Positions 8,146 to 18,094 of a stretch of 64,000 nucleotides of DNA are shown here, piece by piece (the stretch's first letter is position 1; each line of letters starts with the position of its first letter). Below the pieces are notes generated by a model, which saw only the letters and a list, made by a program, of their open reading frames with translations, was not told where the DNA came from and did not search any database. Made by a program: the position numbers and the translations under genes. The stretch lies in assembly GCF_003999995.1 (NCBI RefSeq), contig NZ_RJAD01000001.1:1240001-1304000 (forward strand). Reading direction: 5' to 3'. The DNA is from Microbacterium sulfonylureivorans. GTDB lineage: Bacteria > Actinomycetota > Actinomycetes > Actinomycetales > Microbacteriaceae.

Positions 8146-9219
8146 TCAGGCCGGGCGCGCGTCCTGTTCGAGGGCGGCCGCGTTCCGGATGAACAGCACG
8201 ATCCAGGTGAAGACGAGGATGCCCGCCACGAGCTCGACTGCCGTCAGCGTGTAGTACCCGATCGCGAAGAGCAGCGCGAGGACGAGCGTGACGGCGAGGA
8301 ACAGCCAGCCGATCAGCACGAAGGCGCGAGGCATCCCGGTGATCCACCGCGGCAGGCCGATCACGAGCACGCCGTATGCGACGACCATCCCCGAGGCGAC
8401 GCCGGTGTGGATGCCGAAGAAGAGGTTCACGGGGAACACGCCGACCAGGGCGAGGAAGACACCCACCACGATCAGCGCGACACGGACCCGCCCGACGCCG
8501 ACGGGGTTCGCGGTGGGGATTCCACGGGTCGCGTAGCGCGCGAGCGTGGTGACCAGGAAGCCCGCGACGATCAGGGTGAGGTTGAACGCGAGAGCCGAGA
8601 CGTTCGTCGTCATGCCGAGCGCGCTCAGGTTGTCCTTCCACCAGGTCGGGTCGCTCGCGGTGAGCATGCTCGCGAGCACGCCGAACACGAGGAAGACGGC
8701 GAGCACGACCGCGAGCAGCTGGAGGTCCATGTGCGAGGTGGAGTAGAACGCAATGTACGCCGTCATCGCCGCCGCGGCGCCGGAGAGGACGAGCGTCGGC
8801 AGGGCGAACACCTCCGCGCCGATGAACGCCTGCTCCAGGATGACGGCGAGCAGGGTCCAGCCGAGCAGCGCGATGATGGCGTGGGCGATCGCGAGCGCGA
8901 AGATGTCGAGGTGATCCAGGACGTGGAGGCGCCCGTGCGGCCCCCGCTCGTGGAGGAGATAGCGGCCGACGACGACGGCGAGCAGGGCCACCACGGCCGA
9001 GGAGATCGCCGCGAACTGACCCACGGACCCGGGGCCCGCGATCGGCGCCGCCTGGAACCCGAACGCCACCAGCGCGACGAGCGCGACGACCACGAAGGCG
9101 AGCGCCGCGATGCCGATCGCGAGCGACTCGAGCGACCGCTCGCTGGAGGTGTCGACGAGGCGGGATGCCGCGCGCCCGCGCCTCGTCTCGGGCTCGATGG
9201 TCGGTGGGGTCTGGGTCAT
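8146..9219 (-). CDS. DUF998-like multi-pass membrane protein, 357 aa
   Basis: Nine to ten hydrophobic helices follow a 40-residue polar N-terminus (MTQTPPTIEPETRRGRAASR). The second half (PVGVGRVRVALIVVGVFLAL ... VFPVNLFFGIHTGVASG) resembles DUF998 proteins. There is no known catalytic motif. The ATG at 9219 overlaps the stop of the upstream AI-2E gene by 4 nt (ATGA) and has CGGAGG, so the two are translationally coupled. Function unknown; transport or lipid-related sensing is possible. Confidence 0.8.
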   Translation of the reverse strand: MTQTPPTIEPETRRGRAASRLVDTSSERSLESLAIGIAALAFVVVALVALVAFGFQAAPIAGPGSVGQFAAISSAVVALLAVVVGRYLLHERGPHGRLHVLDHLDIFALAIAHAIIALLGWTLLAVILEQAFIGAEVFALPTLVLSGAAAAMTAYIAFYSTSHMDLQLLAVVLAVFLVFGVLASMLTASDPTWWKDNLSALGMTTNVSALAFNLTLIVAGFLVTTLARYATRGIPTANPVGVGRVRVALIVVGVFLALVGVFPVNLFFGIHTGVASGMVVAYGVLVIGLPRWITGMPRAFVLIGWLFLAVTLVLALLFAIGYYTLTAVELVAGILVFTWIVLFIRNAAALEQDARPA

Positions 9220-10322
9220 GGCCGCCTCCGGGGCTGTGTCGATGCGGGATCGGGGTCTCCGGGCGGCACCGCGGTGCGGTCGCCGGAGAGCCAGCGGAGC
9301 CAGTGCCCGCCCGGATCTCCTTCGAGCACGAGGGTCCGCACGAACAGCGTCAGCGGGATCGAGAGGATGGCGCCGAGCGGGCCGATGACGAACGTCCAGA
9401 AGATCACCGAGAAGAAGCTCAGCGTGAGGCTCAGGTCGACCGCGTCGCTGACGAACTTCGGCTGGACGAGCACCTGCAGCACGACGTTGACGACGCAGTA
9501 GATCGCGATCACGGCGAGGAGCATCGGCCACCCGCCGACGACGAACGCCAGCACCGCGGGCGGGATCAGGCCGAGGACGAATCCGATGTTGGGCACGAAA
9601 TTCGTCACGAACGCGAGGATCGCCCACACCAGCGGGGCGGGGACGCCGAGCCACCACAGCGCCAGTCCGTCGATGACGGCGACGACGGCGCCGAAGCTGG
9701 CGTTGACGACGTAGTAGCGGCGGATGCCCGAGTTGAGGTGGCGGATGCGTCCGAGCACCGGCGCCTTGGCGGGGCCGAACACCCGGCCCGCCTCGCGGTA
9801 GCGGGCCGCGTCGGCGGCCATGAAGATGATGTACGCGAACACGAAGAACAGAGCGGTGGCGATGCCCAGGATCGTGCTGCCGAGGCTCGACACCAGGCTG
9901 ACGAGGGTTCCGGGATCGAGGACGGAGGCCGCGGCATCCGCTGCCTGATCGTCGAGCCCGGCCGCCCGCAGCCAGGCGAGGAGGCTCTGCACGTTCGCCT
10001 GCAGCTCGTCGGAGAAGTCGGCGACGAGGCGGGCGAACTGCGTGCCCGCGAGCCACAGCAGCGCTCCCATGAGCACGAGCACGAGGTACGCGACGACGAT
10101 GACCGAGGTCGTGCCCGTCCAGCGCGGCCACCCTCTTCGCTCGAGCGGGCGGCGCACCGGCTCGCAGATGACGACGAGCACGACGGCGAGGGCGAGAGGC
10201 CCCACCAGGTCGCGCGCGAAGTACACGCCGGCGAGCACCACCGCCGCCGCCGCGAGGCCCAGGAGGGTGCGCAGGCTCGGCGAGAGCACCGGTGCGGGCG
10301 GAGGGGTCACGGCGCGGGTCAC
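9216..10322 (-). CDS. AI-2E (PerM) family transporter, 368 aa
   Basis: The full-length family pattern is seen: paired helices at about 18-50 and 65-90, an extracellular amphipathic region (FARLVADFSDELQANVQSLL), helices 140-165, and the signature GVPAPLVWAILAFVTNFVPNIGFVLGLIPP near residue 225-255, ending with a GPLGAILSIPLTLF motif. The GTG start at 10322 lies 6 nt after TACCCT (10334-10329), so the transcript is probably leaderless. It is coupled to the DUF998-like gene and divergent from the DUF2252 gene. It is the second AI-2E gene here; substrate unknown. Confidence 0.9.
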   Translation of the reverse strand: MTRAVTPPPAPVLSPSLRTLLGLAAAAVVLAGVYFARDLVGPLALAVVLVVICEPVRRPLERRGWPRWTGTTSVIVVAYLVLVLMGALLWLAGTQFARLVADFSDELQANVQSLLAWLRAAGLDDQAADAAASVLDPGTLVSLVSSLGSTILGIATALFFVFAYIIFMAADAARYREAGRVFGPAKAPVLGRIRHLNSGIRRYYVVNASFGAVVAVIDGLALWWLGVPAPLVWAILAFVTNFVPNIGFVLGLIPPAVLAFVVGGWPMLLAVIAIYCVVNVVLQVLVQPKFVSDAVDLSLTLSFFSVIFWTFVIGPLGAILSIPLTLFVRTLVLEGDPGGHWLRWLSGDRTAVPPGDPDPASTQPRRRP

Positions 10323-10328
10323 GCCGCC

Positions 10329-10406
10329 AGGGTATCGACGGCCGGCGGCGTCGATGGGATTTCACCCGTGAACTCACCCCCGCGCGCCGCCGGGCGGTGC
10401 CACACT
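10329..10406. promoter_or_regulatory. Divergent promoter region for AI-2E and DUF2252 genes
   Basis: TACCCT (10334-10329, minus) lies 6 nt from the AI-2E GTG, and CACACT (10401-10406, plus) lies 6 nt from the DUF2252 ATG, so both are leaderless-type. Between them are two direct TCACCC half-sites (10362-10367 and 10374-10379). The first sits at exactly the register used by the shared repeat elsewhere, but its partner half GGGTGA is absent, so this is at best a degenerate site. Confidence 0.4.
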
Positions 10407-10412
10407 GGGGCC

Positions 10413-11813
10413 ATGTCAACGACGGACGTGAGGCCGCTGGCGGAGACCTGGTCTGCTCCGCCCACCCTGCAGGAGCACCTGGAGGAAGGACGAGCGGCGC
10501 GCGACGCCGTCCCGCGCGAGGAGCTCGCCATCCTTCCCGGCGGCGAGCGCGATCCGATGGCGATCCTCGATCGCCAGGACTCGACGCGTGTGCCCGAGCT
10601 CGTGCCCATTCGCACGCAGCGCATGGCCGAGAGCGCGTTCGCGTTCTACCGGGGAACGGCGGCCCTCATGGCGGCCGACCTCGCACGGTCGCCCAGCAGC
10701 GGCCTCGACGTCGGGTCATGCGGCGACGCGCACGTCTCGAACTTCGGGCTCTTCGCCTCGCCGCAGCGAACGCTCGTGTTCGACCTGAACGACTTCGACG
10801 AGTCGGCGTGGGCGCCGTGGGAGTGGGACGTCAAGCGTCTCGTGACGAGCATCGTCATCGCAGGACAGTCGACCTCCCGCGACGACAAGGTGGTGCGGGA
10901 TGCCGCGCTCGGCGCCGTGCGCACCTACGCGCGGGCCCTCGGCAACGGCGCGAAGCGCAGCCCGCTCAAGCGGTACTACGACCACTTCGATGCCGCCGCC
11001 GGGTCAGACTCCCTCGACCCCGAGTCCGCGGAGGCGCTCCATAAGGCGGTGAAGGACGCCGAGAAGCGCACAGCCGCCCGTGCCGTGAAGAAGCTCACCA
11101 CCCGCGACGAGTCCGGCCGGCTCACGTTCATCGAGCTTCCCCCGACGATGACGCACGTCGACCCGCGCATCGAGCTGCGCATCAACGAGTACGTGGAGGT
11201 CTACCAGCAGTCCGCGAACATCGACATCCGCGTGCTGCTGCAGAAGTACCACGTGACCGACATCGCCCGGCGCGTGGTCGGCGTGGGCAGCGTCGGCACT
11301 CGCTGCTACCTGATCTCGCTCGCCGACGGCGACGACAACGCGCTGATCCTCCAGGCCAAGGAGGCCGGGCAGAGCGTGCTCATCGAGTACGGCGGTGTCG
11401 AGCAGCCCGACGGCGTCGGGCGGTTCATCGAGGCCAACGGCGAGGGCGGCCGGGTGGTCGCCATGCAGCGGATCCTGCAGGCGGTGTCGGATCCCTTCCT
11501 CGGGCACCTCACCGGCTCGCCCCCGGACGGCGCCCCGGAGCGCTCGTTCTACGTGCGTCAGTTCCACGACAAGAAGGGCGGCTTCGACGTCGACACCCTC
11601 GAGGACGCCGCCTTCGGGTGGTACGCGGACGCCTGCGCCACCACGCTCGCCCGCGCCCACGGCCAGTCCCCCAACGCCGCCGTGGTCGCCGGATACATCG
11701 GCGGCGGGCGCGTCGCCGGAGAGGCGATCCTGGAGTGGTCGTACGCCTACGCCGATCTGTCCCGCGCGGACTGGCAGCTGTTCCGGAAGCACCGGAGCGT
11801 CGACGCCGCCTGA
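10413..11813 (+). CDS. DUF2252 family protein, 466 aa
   Basis: The whole protein matches the DUF2252 pattern: FYRGTAALMAADLA, then GSCGDAHVSNFG and FDLNDFDESAWAPWEWDVKRL, and a C-terminal ARAHGQSP / EWSYAYADLSRADWQLF block. GDAHxxNFG followed by DFDE recalls the catalytic and metal-binding loops of aminoglycoside-phosphotransferase-like kinases, so a phosphotransferase fold is likely (inference); no substrate is known. The ATG at 10413 is 6 nt after a CACACT -10 and lacks a ribosome site, which indicates a leaderless message. Confidence 0.9.
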   Translation: MSTTDVRPLAETWSAPPTLQEHLEEGRAARDAVPREELAILPGGERDPMAILDRQDSTRVPELVPIRTQRMAESAFAFYRGTAALMAADLARSPSSGLDVGSCGDAHVSNFGLFASPQRTLVFDLNDFDESAWAPWEWDVKRLVTSIVIAGQSTSRDDKVVRDAALGAVRTYARALGNGAKRSPLKRYYDHFDAAAGSDSLDPESAEALHKAVKDAEKRTAARAVKKLTTRDESGRLTFIELPPTMTHVDPRIELRINEYVEVYQQSANIDIRVLLQKYHVTDIARRVVGVGSVGTRCYLISLADGDDNALILQAKEAGQSVLIEYGGVEQPDGVGRFIEANGEGGRVVAMQRILQAVSDPFLGHLTGSPPDGAPERSFYVRQFHDKKGGFDVDTLEDAAFGWYADACATTLARAHGQSPNAAVVAGYIGGGRVAGEAILEWSYAYADLSRADWQLFRKHRSVDAA

Positions 11814-11841
11814 CGCGCGGCGTGCGCACCGGGCGCAGCAG

Positions 11842-12032
11842 TCAGGACGGGTTCACGGCGAGCCACTCCGTCGCGACCCGCTTGGGCGCCCGCAGCAGCC
11901 ACGCGTCGATGACGACCTCGCACAGGTGGTCGGGGTCGTGCGCCACATCGCGCCACCGCGATGGCCGTCGACGCCCTCGTGCGTCTCGGGCAGCGCCCGC
12001 ACGATCGCCCGCACGTCGTCGAAGGTCGGCAG
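11842..12032 (-). pseudogene. YjbR/MmcQ family protein, internally deleted remnant
   Basis: One frame encodes LPTFDDVRAIVRALPETHEG and VDGHRGGAMWR, the N-terminal signature of the MmcQ/YjbR fold. A shift to the next frame gives HDPDHLCEVVIDAWLLRAPK then RVATEWLAVNPS and a stop, the normal C-terminal end of the same family. About half of a ~120-residue protein is missing between the two and the junction is out of frame. The position where family members have their initiator Met is a CTG. This is therefore a decayed gene with an internal deletion, lying between the DUF2252 gene and hspR. Confidence 0.75.
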
Positions 12033-12087
12033 GCCTGAGTCGTGGCCCGTGCGTCCGACGCGCCGGAGGGCGAGCGGATGCCGCGGC

Positions 12088-12576
12088 TCAGCCCTGCGGC
12101 GGAGCGTCGCCGGGTGCGGCACCCGCATCCGCCTCGCCCCGCTCGAGCTGCTGACGCGGCCGCCACACGACGAGCTCGGTGGCGCGACGCACGCGGGTGC
12201 CGTGGCGGAGCGTGACCACCGACCCGGTGCTTCCCGCCGCGAAGACGCGCGCTCCGGGGCGACGCTCGAGCTCGGTGCGCACGCGCTCCTCGAGGTCGCG
12301 CACGCGCACGTGGAGCTCGCGGACGCGGTCTTCGAGCTCGAGGATGCGCGCGATCGCGGGAAGCCCGATGCCGTCGGACGACATGCGCGCGACCTCTCGG
12401 AGCTGCGCCACGTGGCGCAGCGAGTAGCGGCGGGAGCCGCCCGGCGTGCGAGCGGGCACCACCAGCCCGAGCCGGTCGTACTGGCGGAGGGTCTGCGGGT
12501 GCATGCCCGACAGCTCGGCGGCTACGGCGATCGCGAAGATCGGAGCGTCGTCGTCGATGTCGTGCTGCTCGCCCAT
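12088..12576 (-). CDS. hspR: Heat-shock repressor HspR (MerR family)
   Basis: 162 residues. The MerR-type winged helix lies at about 13-80 (AIAVAAELSGMHPQTLRQYD, then GLVVPARTPGGSRRYSLRHV), followed by a coiled-coil dimerisation helix (VRELHVRVRDLEERVRTELE) and a tail. HspR binds HAIR sequences and uses DnaK as co-repressor, so it shuts off its own operon when free DnaK is plentiful. It is the last gene of dnaK-grpE-dnaJ-hspR, 38 nt after dnaJ, and two HAIR sites are present upstream of dnaK. The order is typical of Actinobacteria. Confidence 0.95.
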   Translation of the reverse strand: MGEQHDIDDDAPIFAIAVAAELSGMHPQTLRQYDRLGLVVPARTPGGSRRYSLRHVAQLREVARMSSDGIGLPAIARILELEDRVRELHVRVRDLEERVRTELERRPGARVFAAGSTGSVVTLRHGTRVRRATELVVWRPRQQLERGEADAGAAPGDAPPQG

Positions 12577-12614
12577 GTCACCCGCCTCCCTGTCGCTTCA
12601 GTCTCCCATTGCGG

Positions 12615-13613
12615 TCAGCCGCGTGCCTTCGCCATGAGGTCGGCACGCGGATTCTCCTTCGGTTCGAGCTCGTGGTATCGCTCGAGCGCCTCGCGCGCGG
12701 CATCGTCGAGGTGCGACGGCACCGCGACCTGGACCTCGGCGAGGAGGTCTCCGGTGCCCTTCGCGGTCTGCACGCCACGACCCTTCACCCGCAGCACGCG
12801 ACCCGACGGCGTTCCCGGCGCCACCCGCAGCTTGACGGGGTCTCCCCCGAGCGTGGGCACCTCGATCGTCGCACCGAGCGCCGCCTCGGTGAACGTCACC
12901 GGGATCGTCACGCGCAGGTTGAGGCCGTCGCGGGCGAACACCGGATGCGGCCGCACGGCGACCTGCACGACCACGTCGCCGGTCTCGCCGCCGTCCGGAG
13001 ACGGATGCCCGCGGCCCCGGAGGCGGATCTTCTGCCCGTCGGACACGCCGGCAGGGATCTTCACCTTGAACGGGCGACCGTCCTCGCCCTGGAGCGTGAT
13101 CGTCTCGCCTTTCGTGGCCGTGATGAAGTCGATCGTCGTGCGCGCCGTGACATCCGCACCGCGGGTCGGACCGCCGTAGCCGCGATAGCCGCCGGTGGAC
13201 TGACCGAAGCGGCCCGTGCCGAAGCCGGCGCCGCCCTGCTGCTGGTTGAACATCGAGAAGATGTCGTCGAAGTCCTCGCTCTGGTAGCTGCTGCCACCGC
13301 GGCCCTGGTTGAACATGCTGAAGACGTCTTCGAAGCCGCCCGCACCGCCCTGGCCGCCCGCGGTGAAGCGCGCACCGGAGCCCATGGCCCGGATCTGGTC
13401 GTACTCCTTGCGCTGCTCCGCGTCGGAGAGCACCGAGTACGCCTCGCTGACCTCCTTGAACTTCGCCTCTGCCGCGGCATCGCCCTGGTTGGAGTCGGGG
13501 TGGTACTTCCGCGCGAGCTTGCGGTACGTCTTCTTGAGATCAGCGTCGCTGACGTCCTTCGAGACGCCGAGGATCGTGTAGAAGTCCTTGTCGAACCAGT
13601 CCTGACTGGCCAT
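12615..13613 (-). CDS. dnaJ: DnaJ-type co-chaperone without zinc-finger (type II)
   Basis: 332 residues. The J domain (about 8-75) carries the HPD motif in RKYHPDSNQ, which stimulates DnaK ATPase. It is followed by a Gly/Phe-rich region and two CTD beta domains (from about 160). The four CxxCxGxG zinc repeats of classical DnaJ are absent; the protein has no cysteine, so it is the CbpA-like type. The G/F region contains a small duplication, EDVFSMFNQ and DDIFSMFNQ, about 22 residues apart. It lies 15 nt after grpE. Confidence 0.95.
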   Translation of the reverse strand: MASQDWFDKDFYTILGVSKDVSDADLKKTYRKLARKYHPDSNQGDAAAEAKFKEVSEAYSVLSDAEQRKEYDQIRAMGSGARFTAGGQGGAGGFEDVFSMFNQGRGGSSYQSEDFDDIFSMFNQQQGGAGFGTGRFGQSTGGYRGYGGPTRGADVTARTTIDFITATKGETITLQGEDGRPFKVKIPAGVSDGQKIRLRGRGHPSPDGGETGDVVVQVAVRPHPVFARDGLNLRVTIPVTFTEAALGATIEVPTLGGDPVKLRVAPGTPSGRVLRVKGRGVQTAKGTGDLLAEVQVAVPSHLDDAAREALERYHELEPKENPRADLMAKARG

Positions 13614-13628
13614 CGATGCTCCTCCGGC

Positions 13629-14237
13629 CTACTCGGCGGGCACCGCGACGACGACCTTCGCCGGGCGGAGCTCGACCGAGCCGAGGCGGTAGCCGACCTC
13701 GACGACCTCGAGGATCGTCGCCGCCTCCACGCCGGGGGTCGGGGCCTGGAAGATGGCCTCGTGGTGCTGCGGGTCGAACAGCTCTCCCGCCTCGCCGTAC
13801 GTCGACAGGCCCATCCGCTCGGCGACGCCGCGCAGCTTCACGGCGATCGCGGCGAACGGCGTGCCCTCCTCGAGGTCGCCGTGCTTGTCGGCGCGGTCGA
13901 GGTCGTCGAGCACCGGCAGCAGACCCTTGGCGACCGCGCCCTGGGCGCGCTCCACCTCGACCTCGCGCTGCTCCTCGGTGCGGCGCCGGTAGTTCGCGTA
14001 CTCGGCCTGCAGGCGCTTGAGGTCGTTAAGCAGCTGCGACTCGAGGTCGGCGATCACGGCGTCCTCGGCCGCGGCATCCGCGTTCTGCGCCGCGCCGAGG
14101 ATGTCGTCCACCGTGAGCTCTTCACCGTCGGAATCCGGTCCGTCCTGCGGGACGGGGCCGGAGGCGCGAGCCTCCGACCCCTCCTCGTCAGGGCGGACCT
14201 CGTCGCCGTTCGGCTCTTCGAAGTCCTTGTCGGCCAT
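13629..14237 (-). CDS. grpE: Nucleotide exchange factor GrpE
   Basis: 202 residues. A long acidic N-terminus is followed by a coiled coil (LESQLLNDLKRLQAEYANYR, then RRTEEQREVEVERAQGAVA) and the compact beta-domain ending with EVVEVGYRLGSVELRPAKVVV. GrpE releases ADP from DnaK and acts as a thermosensor. It starts 2 nt after the dnaK stop, so the two are tightly coupled. Confidence 0.97.
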   Translation of the reverse strand: MADKDFEEPNGDEVRPDEEGSEARASGPVPQDGPDSDGEELTVDDILGAAQNADAAAEDAVIADLESQLLNDLKRLQAEYANYRRRTEEQREVEVERAQGAVAKGLLPVLDDLDRADKHGDLEEGTPFAAIAVKLRGVAERMGLSTYGEAGELFDPQHHEAIFQAPTPGVEAATILEVVEVGYRLGSVELRPAKVVVAVPAE

Positions 14238-14239
14238 GG

Positions 14240-16105
<1,866 letters not shown>

Positions 16106-16193
16106 GTGTATCTCTCCTTCTGATGGGCGGGGCGGATGCCTCGGCCCGTGGTTGATGGGAAGTATGCTCGCGGCATCCCCTCGAGGAGACGAG

Positions 16194-16267
16194 GTTGAGC
16201 CGTGATGACTCAAGGCTACTCGGCGACCCTGAGCGTGTCAAATGAACTTGATATGACTCGACTCAAG
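16194..16267 (-). promoter_or_regulatory. dnaK promoter with two HAIR operators
   Basis: HAIR consensus is CTTGAGT-N7-ACTCAAG. Site 1 (16194-16214) reads GTTGAGC-N7-ACTCAAG; site 2 (16247-16267) reads CTTGATA-N7-ACTCAAG. On the minus strand TTGACA (16241-16236) is followed after 17 nt by TAGCCT (16218-16213), a good housekeeping promoter. Site 2 lies just upstream of -35 and site 1 covers the -10, so HspR binding would block polymerase. Confidence 0.9.
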
Positions 16268-16347
16268 TTTGGTCCGACGGGGTGCGCGAGCGTCTGGAGG
16301 AGCACCACCAGCAGGCCGAGCGCCGACCGGCGAAGGCTGACCGCGCC

Positions 16348-17934
16348 TCAGCCCAGCAGGCTCCCCTCGGCGGAGGACGATGCCTTCGGGTCGGGCAGCC
16401 GCCTCATTCGGAACGCGTTCAGCACGCCGAGCAGCGCGGCGAAGATGGGGATGAGCAGCGCCACCTGGAGGGCGATATGACGCGCCTCGGTGTTGATGCG
16501 GACGACCTCGGCGGCGGCCGCGGGCGGCTCGTCGGCGAGGAGCTCCTCGAGTCCCGTGTTCGACATCAGCTGCGCATCGTCCTCGAGCACCGTGGCGACC
16601 TGCTCCTGCTGATCCGCCGACAGCACCGTGCTCGAGTACGCGAGCGAGGTGAACGCCGTCGCGAGCGTCGCGAGCATGATGGCACCGGCGAAGGCGAGGC
16701 CGAACGAGAGGCCGAACGACCCCGCCGCAGAGTTGACGCCCGCGGCCTCGCTGACCCGCTCGTCGGAGATCGGCGAGAGTGTGTAGTTGTTGAGCTGGGA
16801 GACGAGCAGGCCGAGGCCGGAGCCGGCGATGATGAGCGGGACGGCGAGGTACCAGCCCGAATCGGCGATCGGCACGAGAGGCACGATCGCGACCAGGCCG
16901 AGGAGTGCGAGCGAGAATCCGACCAGGATGAGGTTCGCGGGCCGCCCCTTGGCTCGGCGGCCGGCCCAGATCGCCACGGCGAACATGCTGAGCGACAGCG
17001 GCGCGATCGACAGACCCGCCTGCAGCGCGTTGTACTCGAGCACCATCTGCAGGTAGAGCGGAAGCACGATCATCGTGCCGCCCAGGGCGATCTGCTGCAG
17101 CAGCTGCCCGCTCACGCCGGTGCGGAACGGCTTCGACGAGAAGAGCGCCGGGTCGAGCAGGACCGGCTTCCCCCTCTTCTTGCGCGAGTTGAGCCACCAC
17201 GCGAGTCCGCCGAGCGCGACCGCGCCGAGGCCGATGATCAGGCCGACGTACCCGCCGCCCTCCTGCCAAACGAGGATGCCGAGCACGACGCCGCCCATGC
17301 CGACCACCGACAGCCCTGCACCCACGAGGTCGATCGACCGCTCGCCGGTGTACTTGACGTCCTTCACGAGACCGAGGCCGAGGAGCACCACGAGGATGAT
17401 GACCGCCTCGAGGGCGAACGCGACCCGGTACGACCAGAAGGTCGTGATGAAGCCACCGAGCAGCGGGCCCACTGCGGCCGCGATGGCCGCGGACGCGCCG
17501 ACGAGCGCGTAGACGCGCTTCTGGTGCGCGCCGACGAAGTTGCCGTGGATGAGCGACTGCATCGCCGGCAGGAGGAGGGAGGCGCCGATGCCGCCGATCA
17601 CCGCCCAGAAGATGATGACGGCGGTCAGGCTCTGCGCGAACGTCATCGCCACCGCGCCCACGGCATAGCCGAGCAGGCCGAGCGTGTATGCCAGCTTGCG
17701 GCCGATGAGGTCGCCCGTCTTGCCGCCGAGGAGGATGAACGCGGCCGACACGAGCGCCTCGAGGGCGATCGCCCCCTGCACGCCGCTCGCGGTCGTGCCG
17801 AGCTCCGTCACCACGGCGGAGATCGAGACGTTCATGATCGACGTGTCCACGACGAGCACGAACATCGCCATCGCGAGCAGGATCGCGAGACGCCCGTTGA
17901 ACGCGGGCGTCGGCGCGGGGTCTGCTGCTGTCAT
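16348..17934 (-). CDS. MFS transporter, DHA2-like (14 TM), 528 aa
   Basis: About 14 hydrophobic helices. The first ends in the DHA2-like sequence FVLVVDTSIMNVSISAVVTE, followed by the loop motif LGGKTGDLIGRKLAY (MFS motif A) and WSYRVAFALEAVI (motif C region). The C-terminal ~90 residues include an extracytoplasmic Gln/Asp-rich loop. The family exports drugs or metabolites with protons; substrate unknown. The ATG at 17934 is preferred; 16 extra residues from 17982 are possible but lack support. Confidence 0.9.
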   Translation of the reverse strand: MTAADPAPTPAFNGRLAILLAMAMFVLVVDTSIMNVSISAVVTELGTTASGVQGAIALEALVSAAFILLGGKTGDLIGRKLAYTLGLLGYAVGAVAMTFAQSLTAVIIFWAVIGGIGASLLLPAMQSLIHGNFVGAHQKRVYALVGASAAIAAAVGPLLGGFITTFWSYRVAFALEAVIILVVLLGLGLVKDVKYTGERSIDLVGAGLSVVGMGGVVLGILVWQEGGGYVGLIIGLGAVALGGLAWWLNSRKKRGKPVLLDPALFSSKPFRTGVSGQLLQQIALGGTMIVLPLYLQMVLEYNALQAGLSIAPLSLSMFAVAIWAGRRAKGRPANLILVGFSLALLGLVAIVPLVPIADSGWYLAVPLIIAGSGLGLLVSQLNNYTLSPISDERVSEAAGVNSAAGSFGLSFGLAFAGAIMLATLATAFTSLAYSSTVLSADQQEQVATVLEDDAQLMSNTGLEELLADEPPAAAAEVVRINTEARHIALQVALLIPIFAALLGVLNAFRMRRLPDPKASSSAEGSLLG

Positions 17935-17985
17935 GCCCGAAGCAAAGCACACGAGAGGTGCGGCATCCAGAGCGCGCAGCACGGA

Positions 17986-17997
17986 TCACCCGGGTGA
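17986..17997. promoter_or_regulatory. Palindrome TCACCCGGGTGA between divergent MFS genes
   Basis: A perfect 12-bp palindrome uses the same half-sites as the TCACCC-N5-GGGTGA repeats but with no spacer. A possible -10, TACTCT (18023-18028), serves the plus-strand gene at 18095, 25 nt away. Because spacing and geometry differ, it is not counted with the regulon sites. Confidence 0.3.
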
Positions 17998-18094
17998 GAC
18001 GCCTGCATGCTGTCGCGACGAGTACTCTGGCGGGGCGTCGCGATGAGGCGACGCGCGTCCAGGCGCCATCCGCCGTTCACCGAAGGGTCCTAGC

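Noticed and set aside
17986..17997. TCACCCGGGTGA as a sixth member of the regulon
   Set aside because: The half-sites match but the 5-nt spacer is missing and the nearest -10 lies 25 nt away; reported only as a separate palindrome.
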